A stretch of 64,000 bases of DNA from Bos javanicus (taxonomy: Eukaryota; Chordata; Mammalia; Artiodactyla; Bovidae): assembly GCF_032452875.1 (NCBI RefSeq), contig NC_083873.1, positions 74,149,987 through 74,213,986 of the forward strand, read 5' to 3'. The position numbers were made by a program, and so were the translations under genes. The notes below the pieces were generated by a model, which was given only the letters and a program-made list of their open reading frames with translations, was not told the origin of the DNA and did not search any database. Shown piece after piece: positions 11,755-23,289 of this stretch. The stretch's first letter is position 1. Each line of letters opens with the position of its first letter.

Positions 11755-12300
11755 TACTATTGTCTACAACTATGGGCCAGAAACTGTTTTATGTACACCA
11801 GATGTAGTAGTGAATAAAACAAACCTGTCCCTACTCTCATGGTGTTTATGTATCAGAGTGGTAATAAAACTTTATAAAAAAGGCCGAAGTCAGTTATAGA
11901 TAGTGGTAAGAAGAAAGTAAAATAGGTGATGGGAGTGAATGTACTGGGGAATGTTACTGAAGTTGCTTGAGTACTGTAGGACTCAGGGCAGAGTGGTGTT
12001 GGAGTGGAGACCTGAATGATATCCTGTTGTCTGAGAGCTGAACACTCTAGAAAGAGGGCAAAGCAAATCAAATGGTCCATAAAGAAAAATTGTCAGCCTG
12101 CTTGAGGACCTGGAAGATTAGTACTGTTGAATATAGACTGAGGGATCCAGAGTCATCAAGATGAGTGTGACAACCCATAGGGACTACTAGGCTCTTATAA
12201 ACTGCATAAGTAATTTGAGCTTTATTATAATTCAGTGAGGACCTTGGGAAGTTTCTTTGCAGACTGGCAGGAACTGGAGACAGCTTTTGGGTGAAGTCCT
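11755..12300 (+). repeat. ancient mammalian interspersed repeat, family uncertain
   Basis: Blocks such as 'agtgaataaaacaaacctgt', 'ctactctcatggtgttta', 'gagacctgaatgatatcc' and 'gagctttattataattcag' occur in the same order as a widespread diverged mammalian repeat. I cannot assign the family with confidence; an L2-like element is one possibility. Confidence 0.45.
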
Positions 12301-13974
12301 GCTGCTACAGCACCTGTATTTTGAAGAGTTATGAAGTAAAGAGAACTATTTTTCAAGATAGAAAACTCTAGACTATTTTACCTAAAGATAGGAGCTATCC
12401 AACAGAAAACGATGTTGCAGGACAGGTGGCCAACTGCAAATCAGGACACAGAAGGTAATTTTGTAGGACAGTGGAAATGTTGGCCTTAGAGAGAGTGTCA
12501 GGGTCAAATCACTCATTGTAACAGGAAGACAAGTAGGGTAAATAAATGAGTGTGGACATTAGATTTTGTTGAAAAAAAATGAAATGATAAAAAGTCTTGT
12601 TGATGGTAGTTTTAGGAAGCAAGTGGAATATTAGATTTTCAATAATATATCTTCATTAGCTGAGATTCTATAACTCTCATTTACATTCCTTTAATTATGA
12701 ACTCATGAAGATTCTGTTATTTCTAGGGTAAATTTTCCTTTATGCTATGTATTTAAAAATGGGGAAAAAAGTTAAGCCAGTCTTTCTCAAGTGCTAGGTA
12801 AAAGCTAGGTGCATGGGAAGAAAAACAAAAATACTCTCTGGTGAATTTTTCATGAAGCAAAATTTTCAGGATTATGCTCTTCCTACTACTTCTGTTAAAA
12901 TATCCTGTTCATTATTAAACAATAATTATGAAAGATAGATGTGTTCTAGTGTCATTAATTGGGAAAATGTTAACAAAGCTGGCATTCATAGATGGGGGCA
13001 TAATTTTTTCATCTTTTCATTTTATGTTGTTTTCTGAGTATTCATAAATTTTTGCCATAATGTTATTTAAGCTATAAAAAAGTTAAATATTTAACTTATC
13101 TTGTAAGAGAACAAAAAGTTTTAAAATATAATATATATTAAAATGAAAATATTACTTCATAAGAGAAAAAAATGGCAGTAAAAAGTTTTACTATCTAAAA
13201 TTCATTGCTTTTCAGTGATTTTATTTGTGTATGTCTCCATTTATAGGTCAAGAAACAGAAATATGCTGTCTTGAAAAGGAACTTTTTATTTGTCTTTTCT
13301 AGGATCAAAAGCAAGCTCAGGAAATAAGCTATTGTTATATTCTTATGGAGACCAGAATCAAGACCTCTCAATCCAGGTTCTTCTACTTATGTAAATATTC
13401 CCATTAAGAAAAAAATTTGTATGTTTGTCATTACCTATCAACTCATCTATTGTATATAGCTAGATAAATAATATAAGCTATGTATATTGTGTTTGTGTAA
13501 ATGTGAGCAAAAGAGACACACAGAGAGAGTACTGTGTATGCCAGGCACCATTTGAAGCTCTTTGCAAATAATTTTACAGATGTATAGATTGAAATTACTA
13601 GGGCAGCATAATTCTATAGTAATTGTAAGCTCTGAAATTTTAACTAAGTAAATAAGAATATAAAATGAATTGTAAAAGAGTTTTGATGTCATACTGGTGT
13701 TTTTAATTTATTTTTTAACACATCAGTTTTAAAGACCACTTTTGGCTGAGCTTACTTAGGGGGACCACTACTGACACAGACTACAATCATTCTAGTGATC
13801 TCCTAAAGACTAAACAATGTTCTTGAAATTATACACAAGAATGTCCAACTACTCATTAGCACTTCAAATACAAACTGTTAAATAGTGGCACTTAAATTTT
13901 CATTGCTATTTTCCTATTTTTGTAAAAAGCATAAACTGTGACCAATTAGGTTCAAGATGGTAGGTCCAGTGTGA
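12301..13974. other. AT-rich stretch, nothing firm
   Basis: No gene. A very weak MIR-like scrap ('gccaggcaccatttgaagct') occurs near 13540; otherwise apparently unique. Confidence 0.5.
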
Positions 13975-14190
13975 TTAACAGTAGATAGCATTTATTGAAA
14001 ATTTATTATAATTCAGACTTTTCTATCTATTATCTTAGTCAACCCATGCAACAAGAGATAGTAATTAACATAACTTACTTGTTTTACTCATTGGATAAAC
14101 TAAGTCTACAGGAGTTAAGTGAAGGGCTGGAGGCTCAGGGCTAGCCTATGGGGTAGTTGGGAGTAGAACTCAGTTCTCTTATTTCCTAAA
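13975..14190 (+). repeat. MIR SINE
   Basis: Begins with 'agatagcatttattgaaaat' and continues through 'ctatctattatcttagtcaa', 'cccatgcaacaagagatagt', 'ttttactcattggataaact' and 'gttgggagtagaactcag'. This is the full order of MIR core and 3' blocks. Diverged. Confidence 0.6.
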
Positions 14191-14347
14191 TCCCAAATTT
14201 ATATCCAAAGGAAACATTTTGGTAGCTGAATACATGAAAATAATTATTGGTATTTCAGAAGGCAAATAGTCTATACTGGCTTCTCTTTTGGAAGTCAATA
14301 AAAACTTCTGCTAAGAAAGTCTTTAGGAAAATATTACGGATTAAGAT

Positions 14348-14673
14348 GGGCTTTCCTGATAGCTCAGCTCGTAATGAGGCCACCTGCAATGTTGCAGACC
14401 CCTGGTTCGATTTCTGGGACAAGAAGTTCCTCTGGAGCAGGGATAGGCTACCCACTCCAGTATTCTTGGGCTTCCCTGGTCACTCAGAGGGTAAAGAATC
14501 CGCCTGCAATGCGGGAGACCTGGGTTCGATCCTTGGGTGGGGAAGATCCCTTGGAGGAGGGCATGACAACTCACTCCAGTATTCTTGCCCAGAGAATCCC
14601 CATGGACAAAGGAGCCTGGTGGGCTGCAGTCCACGGGGTCTCAAAGAGTCGCTTGCAACTAAGCACAGCACAT
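14348..14673 (+). mobile_element. Bov-A2 dimeric SINE with 10-bp TSD
   Basis: Two head-to-tail Bov-A units: a shortened one from 14348 to about 14467 and a full one from 14468 to 14673. Each begins with GGGCTT(T/C)CC and carries a tRNA-like B-box block; the second has GGTTCGATCC at 14523. The pair is flanked by GGATTAAGAT (14338-14347) and GGATTAAAAT (14674-14683), one mismatch apart. Such SINEs are non-coding and are thought to use BovB machinery. Confidence 0.93.
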
Positions 14674-14683
14674 GGATTAAAAT

Positions 14684-15119
14684 TCATGGTTTCTGAGCAC
14701 TGTTAGCATACACATTTTGACCAATTAAAGACCATTGCTTAAAATCATAATTTATTTCCATCATTTTTTTTTTAATCCATCTGAGGTTTCTCCAGCTACC
14801 CTATGGTACACACATGAAATAGATTCATATTTTTTCTTCATGACATAGAAAACTAGTTACCTTATTTTAAAGAGAATACTATTACCCAAATCATTTATGA
14901 ATTCCCACACTTAAAATTTTAGTTTTAAATTATGAATAATTATAGTATTCTACATTGACATATTTTAAATTGCAAAGATTGTGATGAGATGGTAAAACTA
15001 AAAAAAAAAAAAAAGTTATATTTGCTAACAAAAGATCACAAACTATGGTCTCTTCTATTTTCTTATTGCCTGAAATACTATGATACTATGATAATTCTAT
15101 CATTTGATACTAACTAGAC
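14684..15119. other. AT-rich spacer
   Basis: No gene. Contains an A-run at about 15000-15014. Confidence 0.5.
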
Positions 15120-15270
15120 TCCATGTTATTCTCTTTAGCTTTCTTTCAATTTCTTTTTCATGTTTATTTTCTTTCTTTTTCCTTCCTTTCTCTCCACCTT
15201 CCTTTCTTCTCTCCCTTCTTTTCTGCATTCATTCTTCCTTCCTCCATCTTTCTTTCTGTCTATCTTTCAT
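15120..15270 (+). repeat. polypyrimidine (CTTT/CCTT)n tract
   Basis: About 150 bp made almost wholly of C and T on this strand, with irregular TTCT, CCTT and CTTT units. Low-complexity DNA; the leucine/serine/phenylalanine-rich reading across it is an artefact. Confidence 0.85.
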
Positions 15271-15892
15271 ATAGGTGCCAGCATAAATATCTATTAAACA
15301 CCTGGCTTTTTACAACCAATTTCTTAGCCTTTTTGTCATAGAAGTTAGGCATATAAAGGAATAGGATGGACCCCAGACTGGGAGCTAAATGATGTAGGCT
15401 CCAGTCTTGCTTAAGTGTGCAATGCAAATTAGATTAAATCTTTGTCCCAAATTACTGGTTTCCCTCATGTAAATAACAACCTGTTCTTCCTATCACAGCT
15501 ATGTTGAGGAGAATAAAATTACATAGATAGAAGACAAAGACATGGAAATGCTGGCATTTAAAAAATATTGGAAGTAAAAATTTGGAGATATTATTAAGAG
15601 AATATTTTCTATTTCTGACACTCTTTCATAAGTTTGGATCAATCTTTAGGAAATATACTGCAATTATAAGTTGCTTGTCTTCCTCCTCCTCCTCCTTCAA
15701 CTGTAGGTAATATTTTGAAAACTACAACATTTCTCTTCACTCTCTTACTCAAAATTTCTTTTCAAAAATGCAGAACACAACATTTAAAATTCTTGAAATA
15801 TATGATTTTAGAAACATATGTTCTAGTGAGTTTCAAATTTAAGTCATAAATTTCAATAATACTTGGATATCAGTCTTTCCTTTGAGCACAGG
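15271..15892. other. AT-rich spacer
   Basis: No gene or confident repeat. A short (CTC)n run lies near 15683. Confidence 0.5.
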
Positions 15893-16104
15893 CATTAAAT
15901 CAGTCATGTCTGATTCTTTGCAACCTCATGAATTGTAGCCCACCAGGCTCCTCTGTCCGTGGAATTTTCCAGGCAACAATATTGGAGTGGGTTGCCATTT
16001 CCTTCTCCAAGGGATCTTCACAACTCAGACACCGAACCCATGTCTCTTGCATCTCCTGAATTAGCAGGTGGATTATTTCCCCACTGCTCCTCCTAGGAAG
16101 ACCC
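15893..16104 (-). mobile_element. Bov-tA/Bov-A SINE
   Basis: Full-length but diverged monomer read in reverse: 'cagtcatgtctgattctttg' at the 3' side, 'ggagtgggttgccatttcct' in the middle and the tRNA-like block ('gaacccatgtctcttgcatc') at the 5' side. Confidence 0.85.
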
Positions 16105-16420
16105 TATAAGAAATAATGGGGTTAACTCAAGAACTTATTTTCCATAACTCAAGAACTTATTTGCTTCTCAAGAAAGGAAAGTGAAGATATGTATGATTTG
16201 ATTTTCAGTGCTTTGTGATGTGAAAAAATTTTGTGACTAGGCATTAAGTCTACCTGATGTAAAAAGTAAAGCCACCTAATAAAAATAAAAAAGCATATTT
16301 TATAGGTTTTCTTACCATCTATCAAGTTTTTAATATATTTGCATAATATGTGAAAATAGAGCACTGCTTAAGGCAGCAAGTTTTCTGTTTTCACTTTGGT
16401 TTTACTTTGGTTTGATACTG
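16105..16420. other. AT-rich spacer
   Basis: About 315 bp with nothing recognisable before the BovB copy. Confidence 0.5.
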
Positions 16421-17630
16421 TGAACTTCCAGATGTACAAGCTGGTTTTAGAAAAGGCAGAGGAAGCAGAGATCAAATTGCAAACATCCACTGGATCATGG
16501 AAAAAGCAAGAGAGTTCCAGAAAAACATCTATTTCTGCTTTATTAACTATGCCAAAGCCTTTGACTGTGTGGATCACAATAAACTGTGGAAAATTCTGAA
16601 ATAAATGGGACTACCAGACCACCTGACCTGCCTCTTGAGCAACCTATATGCAGGTCAGGAAGCAACAGTTAGACCTGGACATTGAACAACAGACTGGTTC
16701 CAAATAGGAAAAGGAGTACATCAAGGCTGTATATTGTCACCCTGCTTATTTAACTTATATGCAGAGTACATCATTAGAAACGCTGGGCTGGAAGAAGCAC
16801 ATGCTGGAATCAAGATTGCTGGGAGAAATATCAGTAACCTCAGATATGCAGATGACACCATCCTTATGGCAGAAAGTGAAGAGGAACTAAAGAGCCTATT
16901 GATGAAAGTGAAAGAGGAGAGTGAAAATGTTGGCTTAAAGCTCAACATTCAGAAAACTAAGATCATGGCATCTGGTCCCATCACTTCATGGGAAATAGAT
17001 GGGGAAACAGTGGAAACAGTGTCTGACTTTATTCTCTGGGGCTCCAAAATCACTGCAGATGGTGATTACAGCCATGCAATTAAAAGATGCTTACTCCTTG
17101 GAAGGAAAGTTATGACCAACCTAGATAGCATATTCAAAAGCAGAGACATTACTTTGTCAACAAAGGTCCATCTAGTCAAGGCTATGGTTTTTCCTGTGGT
17201 CATGTATGGATGTGAGAGTTGGACTGTGAAAAAAGCTGAGAGCTGAAGAATTGATGCTTTTGAACTATGATGTTGGAGAAGACTCTTGCGAGTCCCTTGG
17301 ACTGCAAGGAGATCCAATCAGTCCATTCTAAAGGAGATCAGTCCTGGGTGTTCATTGGAAGGACTGATGCTAAAGCTGAAACTCCAATACTTTGGCCAGC
17401 TCATGTGAAGAGTTGACCCATTGGAAAAGACTCTGATGCTGGGAGGGATTGGGGGCAGGAGGAGAAGGGGACGACAGAGGATGAGATGGTTGGATGGCAT
17501 CACCGACTCAATGGACATGAGTTTGGGTGAACTCTGGCAGTTGGTGATGGACAGGGAGGCCTGGCGTGCTGCAATTCACCGGGTTGCAAAGAATGGGACA
17601 TGACTGAGTGACAGAACTGAACTGAACTGA
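16421..17630 (+). mobile_element. BovB LINE, 5'-truncated
   Basis: Starts in the RT finger region at about 16421 and ends in ACTGA repeats at 17630. RT motif A reads FINYAKAFDCVDH: the catalytic aspartate of FIDY is Asn (near 16543). The YADD box at about 16845-16856 is intact. An in-frame TAA sits before MGLPDHL near 16602, and it is shared with the copy at 43083-46525. Another stop follows VKKAES at 17246. No TSD found. Confidence 0.94.
16734..17246 (+). pseudogene. BovB RT palm/thumb fragment with intact YADD
   Basis: 170 open codons: SPCLFNLYAEYII, KIAGRNISNLRYADD, MAESEEELKSLLMKVKEESE, NIQKTKIMASGPITSWEI, KITADGDYSHAIKRCLLL and VMYGCESWTVKKAES. Upstream palm sequence with motif A lies in the same element but carries stops and a D-to-N change. 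The downstream C-terminal domain continues past a stop to about 17603. It is a remnant of the element's polymerase, not a host gene. Confidence 0.86.
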
Positions 17631-17649
17631 AAAGTAAATGCCTTATTTT

Positions 17650-17890
17650 AGTAAAGTATATTTTTAAATTGAGGTATAGTTAATTTACAATGTTACATTA
17701 ATTGAAGTGTATAGCAAATTTACAACCAATTAAATTATATACATATATGTTTATATTCTTTTTCAGAATCTTTTCCATTATATGTTATTACTTGGTAATG
17801 AGTAGAGTTTCCTGTGTTCTACTGTACGTAGATCTCTGATGTTTACCTGTGTTATATATAGCAGAGTGTATATGTTAATCCCAAACTGAG
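17650..17890 (-). mobile_element. L1 3'-UTR fragment
   Basis: Read in reverse this is the 3' end of an artiodactyl-type L1: 'attgaggtatagttaattta' at the left, 'tacatatatgtttatattct' in the middle and 'tgttaatcccaaact' at the right. The same L1 3' region is present in plus orientation at 62621-63487. Confidence 0.75.
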
Positions 17891-18825
17891 ATTAATGTGT
17901 ATTACTTTTAATAACTTACATTTAATCAGTTCCTCTAGAGTTACTGAATAGATTATATATATAATGAACAGCAATTGTGATGTATCAATGAAACATAGAT
18001 TTCTACTTCTATGGAGCTTACACTCTGCTCAGGAGAGACAGATAATACAAACAAACATAAAAATGTATTTTGAAATCTGATAAAACACTGTGGAAAAAGA
18101 ATTTTAAAGCAGTATCAGGAGGATGAAGGGTATCTGAAGAAGGATTAGAAAGTGAAGATTTTAATTTCGGTAAGGGTAGGACTCACTCAAATGGTGAAAT
18201 AATAGTTAACAGATTGAAAACTAGGAAATCCCTTTAAAACATAACATAAATTGTATTAACAATTTTGACGATCTTCTATCTTATTCCAGTTAAAGAGCCA
18301 GATCTTTACAATGGCCCAAGTTTCCTACACAATTTGCTGGTTAATCAGTAACCTTATCTGTGTTAACTCTGATAGCAATAGCTGTTCTGACAGAGAAATT
18401 TCCAATTTTAGTGAATTAGCACAATATGATGTATTCCTTACTCATCCAGATTTAAAACGGATATCCTGGATGAATGAGAATTTCTCTTCCAAGTGATGAT
18501 TCATAACCAAGCTTCTGCCATCTTGTGCTCTGACTTTTTCAAGCATGTAACTTAGCTTGTTAATTCCTCTGTATCAAGCCTGAAGGAGTATGTGGGTGTT
18601 ACTAAGTGGAAGTATTTTGGGGCTTCACCTGGGATTATACATATCATGTTCACTCATATTCCTTTGCTTCAAACTCAAATCACAAGACTATTTCTACAAA
18701 GGAGGCAGGGAAACTGCTCTGAAGGCCCTAAAAGAGGAGGTAAAGGGTTGGGTAATTAGGTCAGGTTGGATACCTATATAATTACCACCTATCACACTTC
18801 CCTCTTTCTCATTCTGTTGTAGTCA
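17891..18825. other. AT-rich stretch with a weak ancient-repeat signal
   Basis: No gene. Between about 18000 and 18165, blocks like 'atggagcttacactctgctc' resemble the ancient repeat noted at 11755-12300, but the match is weak. Confidence 0.4.
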
Positions 18826-18888
18826 TACTGCTGCTGCTGCTGCTAAGTCGCTTCAGTCCTGTCTGACTCTGTGCGACCCCATAGACGG
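18826..18888 (-). mobile_element. Bov-tA SINE 3' end fragment
   Basis: A (CTG)n run followed by 'ctaagtcgcttcagtcctgt' and 'ctgtgcgaccccatagacgg'. Only the last ~60 bp of a Bov-tA SINE in reverse orientation. Confidence 0.85.
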
Positions 18889-20857
18889 CTAGCCTCTGTT
18901 ATTTTGGATACAGTCAGATATATTCTGCTCTCAAGATGTTTGCATTGGAGATTCCAAATGCCATATGTATTGCCACAGATACGCACATGGCTCCCTTCCT
19001 TGCTTCATTCCTGCTCAATTGCTCAAGGCTATCTTTCTATAGAGGCATTTCCTAACATTCTATTTCTTCCTTTTTCTGCTTTCTTTTACTGTTAATTTTT
19101 TTCCATAAGTATTATATATCTTATATATATATATAAAACTATATATTTCATACATAAAATCAATATTTATTTTATTTATATATACATGAAATTCTCTAGC
19201 ATACAATATTTGTTTCACAAAAATACTAAGTCTCTTTTTAAATTACCTAGTAAATCTTGCTCTAAGAGGTTTAATATTGAGTTGAGAGGTTATAACCTGC
19301 TTAAATTCTTAGAATATCTTTGTAGCATATTAGTTTATTTTCTCTATCCTTCACTAAGATAAAAGCTATATGAGTACAGATTTATTTTCTCTTATCAGTG
19401 TATATCCTCAGCAAAAAGAATGTCTGTACCACATAATAGTTGCTCAGTAAATATGTTTTGGAGGAATGATTAAATGTAGGTGTTTGTGAATATCTCTACA
19501 ATGGTATCTATATTCTAATTTTGTTTTCATATCAATCTCTCTCACTGGGTTTATTTGAGGTAAGAAACAACACATTTTAGGTGTAGAGAAGATTGATGAT
19601 AAATACTGGATGAAGGAATAAAGAAAGAGATGAATAAAATGATATTAAGAGAGCTGAATAAATTTTCAATCATAGTAATAAATGGAAATCATGTCCTTAC
19701 TTATCAAGGTCCAACTCAAAAACTCATATTATGTTTCTTCTGTCAGACTGAGTACTCACAAATCCCTGTTTTCTTTGTGTTCCTTATTTCAATAAAGCTT
19801 TGTTCTTTATCAGTGCAATAACCACAGTTTGACATCTTTATTTTATTTAATATAAACCTAACCAAACAATATATGGTATTAAATATGGACATTGCAAGTG
19901 CAGCTAGGTTTCAGTACATTAAATGAGGATTTTAATGAATGTAGAACATCATTATTTTTGAAAAGAAAATACACCCATGCACACAAATGAGTCATTATTT
20001 CTACAGAATAAAATGAAATGTGCTATATTTTATGGCATTCAAAGATATGCTAACATTTTTTATCTAGTCATTATTTCCTTTTCTAATGGGGTAGTCTTTC
20101 ATCACTTATTTTACTAGAGTATTTCAAATTACTGCTAATATAACTCTGCACAGTTGTAATACAATTAGGATAGGTGTATTTGATTATCATGGTCTGGGAC
20201 TGAATTTCCTGGAGAATTGGAATATCATCTAGGGCTCAATTTTTATCCCTAGTTTATGTCATTTTGCCCTTCACTTCACTTTCAATATCATCTTATTTCT
20301 CTAAGTTATAAGATACTGTGACCTTTTATTAAAATAGAAAAAAAAATTAAATCTTTGAAATGAAATAGAGAACCACACTCTTTTAAATTCAATACCAACA
20401 GAGCATCTGTAACTCATTCAGGACATAGCAACTCTAAATTGCCCTAAGAACAGGAGCCATACACAGTATAATGCATAAACTAATACAGACTGTATGATTT
20501 TGACTGGCTTAAAGAATTAATTCAGAGTACCTTCAGTGCAGGTGTTTGGGAATGATACTTAGCTTTTAAAACATTAGTTGTTAAAGGTCCAGAGTTTTCG
20601 TTTTTTAAGAGATATTAAAACTTTATCCCCAAAATAACCAAGGAAATGAAAGTAGTAATGATAGTAAAATAAGTACTAACTATAATACATTGGAATGAGA
20701 AATTTCACAAAATAAATATCATTTCCTTTATACTTAATCTGTAAATCCCACTTTGGTAAATTAAATATTTTGAGGTGGTATACATATTTTAACTTGCTTA
20801 AATCCTTGTATTAGGGTAGCACTGTGCAGTAATATATTTTAAATCTTATTTTATTCT
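18889..20857. other. AT-rich stretch
   Basis: No gene. It holds an AT-rich TATATA zone at about 19110-19200 and an L2-like segment (separate entry). Confidence 0.5.
19360..19480 (+). repeat. L2-like LINE 3' end
   Basis: The order 'ataaaagctatatgagtaca', 'gtgtatatcctcagcaaaaa', 'tagttgctcagtaaatatgt', 'ggaggaatga' matches the familiar 3' end of mammalian L2. Diverged. Confidence 0.55.
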
Positions 20858-20870
20858 AAGCTAATTGGCT

Positions 20871-21138
20871 GCTGCTGCTGCTAAGTCTCTTGAGTCCTGT
20901 CCGGCTCTGTGCGACCCCACAGACGGCAGCCCACCAGGCTCTTCTGTCCCTGGGATTCTTCAGGCAAGAATACCAGAGTGGGTTGCCATTTCCTTCTCCA
21001 ATGCATGCATGCATGCATACTAAGTCACTTCAGTTGTGTCCGATTCTGTGCGACCCCATAGATGGCAGCCCACCAGGCTCCTCTTTCCCCGGGATTCTCC
21101 AGGCAAGAATACTGGAGTGGGTTGCCATCTCCTTCTCC
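20871..21138 (-). mobile_element. Bov-tA SINE pair with 13-bp TSD
   Basis: Two Bov-tA units in tandem, read in reverse, starting with (GCT)n and separated by an ATGC repeat around 21000-21018. The pair is bracketed by identical AAGCTAATTGGCT at 20858-20870 and 21139-21151, so both units arrived together in one insertion. Confidence 0.95.
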
Positions 21139-21300
21139 AAGCTAATTGGCTAGAGTTTCTTTATTGATACCTGTAGCTTTTTTTCATGCTTTGCATTATC
21201 AAGTTTTCTATGAAAAACAGCCAGACAAAAGCTAACTAAAACAGGAAAAAAAAAATACTTTTGGATCTTAATGTATATAAAATGTTTTGAGATTTCTCAT

Positions 21301-21310
21301 ATGCATATAC

Positions 21311-21379
<69 letters not shown>
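21301..21379 (+). repeat. compound microsatellite (CATA)n(TA)n(GA)n
   Basis: About 80 bp of uninterrupted ACAT units, then TA repeats, then about 16 GA repeats ending near 21379. A long pure tract of this kind is expected to be length-polymorphic. No gene between 21152 and 21645. Confidence 0.95.
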
Positions 21380-21381
<2 letters not shown>

Positions 21382-21645
21382 CTCAGTAATGGACAAAGAG
21401 GAAATATCATTAGCAACAAAAAGATATACAAATCATACTACCTGGACAAAAAGCGCAGTTTATTAAATTCAGTAAATACATGATGTTATTATGTGGGTCT
21501 TTTTCATTATATGTCGTACAACAAGCTGCTAAGGATAATTATACTTAATAGTACAATTCCTTTGCATTTGATTGAAGTAAATATATATCTAAATAGAAGC
21601 ACAACACTATAAGTGAATTATGCAGTTTAAATAAAGGCTATTTAA

Positions 21646-23105
21646 GGAATGAGAGTTCAAATTACCAACATCTGTTAGTATCATAGAGAAAGCCAGGAAA
21701 TTTCAGAAAAATAACTACTTCTGCTTCACTGATTACACTAAAGACTTTAACTGTGAGGATCACAGCAAACTGTGAATAATAGTTAAAGAGATTAGAATAT
21801 CAGACCACCTTTACCTGAGAAACCTGTACCCAGGAAAAGAAGCAACAGTTAGAACCTGAGATGGAAAGACGGACTGGTTCAAAATTGAAAAAAAGAGTAT
21901 GTCAAAGCTATATTGTCACCCTCCTTATTTAACTTATGTGCAGAGTACAGCATATGATGGGATTACTCTCAAGCTGGAATTAAGATTGCCAGGAGAAATA
22001 TCAACAAATTTAGATATGCAGATGATACCACTCTAATGGCAGAAAGCAAAGGGGAACTAAAGAGCTTCTTGATAAGGTGAAAGAGGAGAGAGAAAAAGCT
22101 GTCTTAAAACTCAACATTCAAAGAAACTAAGATCATGGTATCCAGTTCCTTTACTTCATGGCAAATCAGTTTAGTTAAGTTCAGTCGCTCAGTCATGTCC
22201 AACTCTGCAAAACCATTGACTGCAGCATGCCAGGCTGTCCTGTCCATCACCAACTCCCGGAGACTGCTCAAACACATGTTCATTGAGTCGGTGATGCATC
22301 TGACCATCTCATCCTCTATTGACCTCTTCTCATCCCACCTTCAATCTTTCTCAGCATCAGGGTCTTTTCCAGTGAGTCAGTTCTTCACATCAGGTGGCCA
22401 AAGTATTGGATTTTCAGCTTTAGCATCAGTTCTTCCAATGAATATCCAGGACTGATTTCCTTTTGGATTGACTGGTCATGGCAAATAGATGGGGATAAAG
22501 TGGAAACAGTGAAAGATTTTATTTTCTTGGGCTCCAAAATCACTGCAGACAGTGACTGCAGACACTAAAAGACACTTGCTCCTTGGAAGAAAACCTCTGA
22601 CAAACCTAGACAGCATATTAAAAAGCAGAGACATCACTTTGCTGATGAAGGTCCATAGTCAAAACCATGGTTTTTCCTGGAGTCATGTATGGATGTAAGA
22701 GTTGGATGATAAAGAAGGCTCAGTGCCAAAGAATTGATGCTTTCAAATTGTGGTGCTGGAGAAGACTGTTGAGTCCCTTGGACAGCAAGGAGATCAAACC
22801 AGTCAATCTTAAAGGAAATCAACCTTGAATATTCATTGCAAGGGTTGATGCTGAAGCTGAAGTTCCAGTACTTTGGTCATCTGATGGGAAGAGCCAACTC
22901 ACTGGAAAAGACCCTGATGCTGGGAAAGATTGAGGGCAGGAGGAGAAGGGGTTACAGAGGATGAGATGGTTGGATGACATCATTGACACAATGGACATAA
23001 ATTTGAGCAAACTCTGGGAGATAGTGAAGAACAGGTAAGCCTGGCGTGCTGAAGTCCATGGGGATCACAAAGAATCAGACACAACTTAGTGACTGAACAA
23101 CAAAA
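21646..23105 (+). mobile_element. old BovB LINE split by another BovB
   Basis: A diverged BovB covering the RT from the finger region to the 3' end, interrupted at 22167-22475 by a minus-strand BovB. The host copy ends with 'gtgactgaacaacaaaaata' and not with ACTGA repeats, a form also seen in the diverged copies at 47001 and 59405. Motif A reads roughly FTDYTKDFN and the YADD-coding block survives at about 22014-22025. Many indels. No TSD for the host copy. Confidence 0.9.
22167..22475 (-). mobile_element. BovB 3' fragment nested in BovB, 11-bp TSD
   Basis: Minus-oriented BovB 3' end (309 bp) inserted into the RT segment of an older plus-oriented BovB. TCATGGCAAAT occurs at 22156-22166 and again at 22476-22486. 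Removing the insert restores the continuous host BovB segment for ITSWQIDG, which proves the order of events. Confidence 0.95.
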
Positions 23106-23159
23106 ATAAGGTACTTAATCTTTAGGATAATTTCAATACTTAAAATTTCTAATCCATCG

Positions 23160-23289
23160 CAGATGGTGTTAACTGTAAAGAATCCACTTGCTTCTTGCCT
23201 GGAGAATCCCATGGACAGAGGAGACTAGCAGGCTACAGCCCATAGGATCTCAGAGTTGGACATGAATGAAGCGACTTAGCATGGCATGT
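23160..23289 (+). mobile_element. Bov-A SINE fragment
   Basis: Diverged and internally shortened: 'taactgtaaagaatccactt' runs directly into 'cttgcctggagaatcccatg', then 'aggctacagcccatagg' and 'gaagcgacttagcatggcat'. Confidence 0.8.

Noticed and set aside
14523..14532. tRNA-like B box (GGTTCGATCC) as evidence for a tRNA gene
   Set aside because: It lies inside Bov-A2. No cloverleaf with acceptor stem and anticodon arm can be drawn, so this is SINE promoter sequence.
14247..14706. Frames of 110-149 codons over the Bov-A2 SINE
   Set aside because: They are translations of a tRNA-derived SINE and its reverse. The same peptide phrases recur at every SINE copy.
15123..15341. 72-codon frame rich in Leu/Phe/Ser resembling a membrane protein
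   Set aside because: It is the translation of the polypyrimidine tract at 15120-15270.
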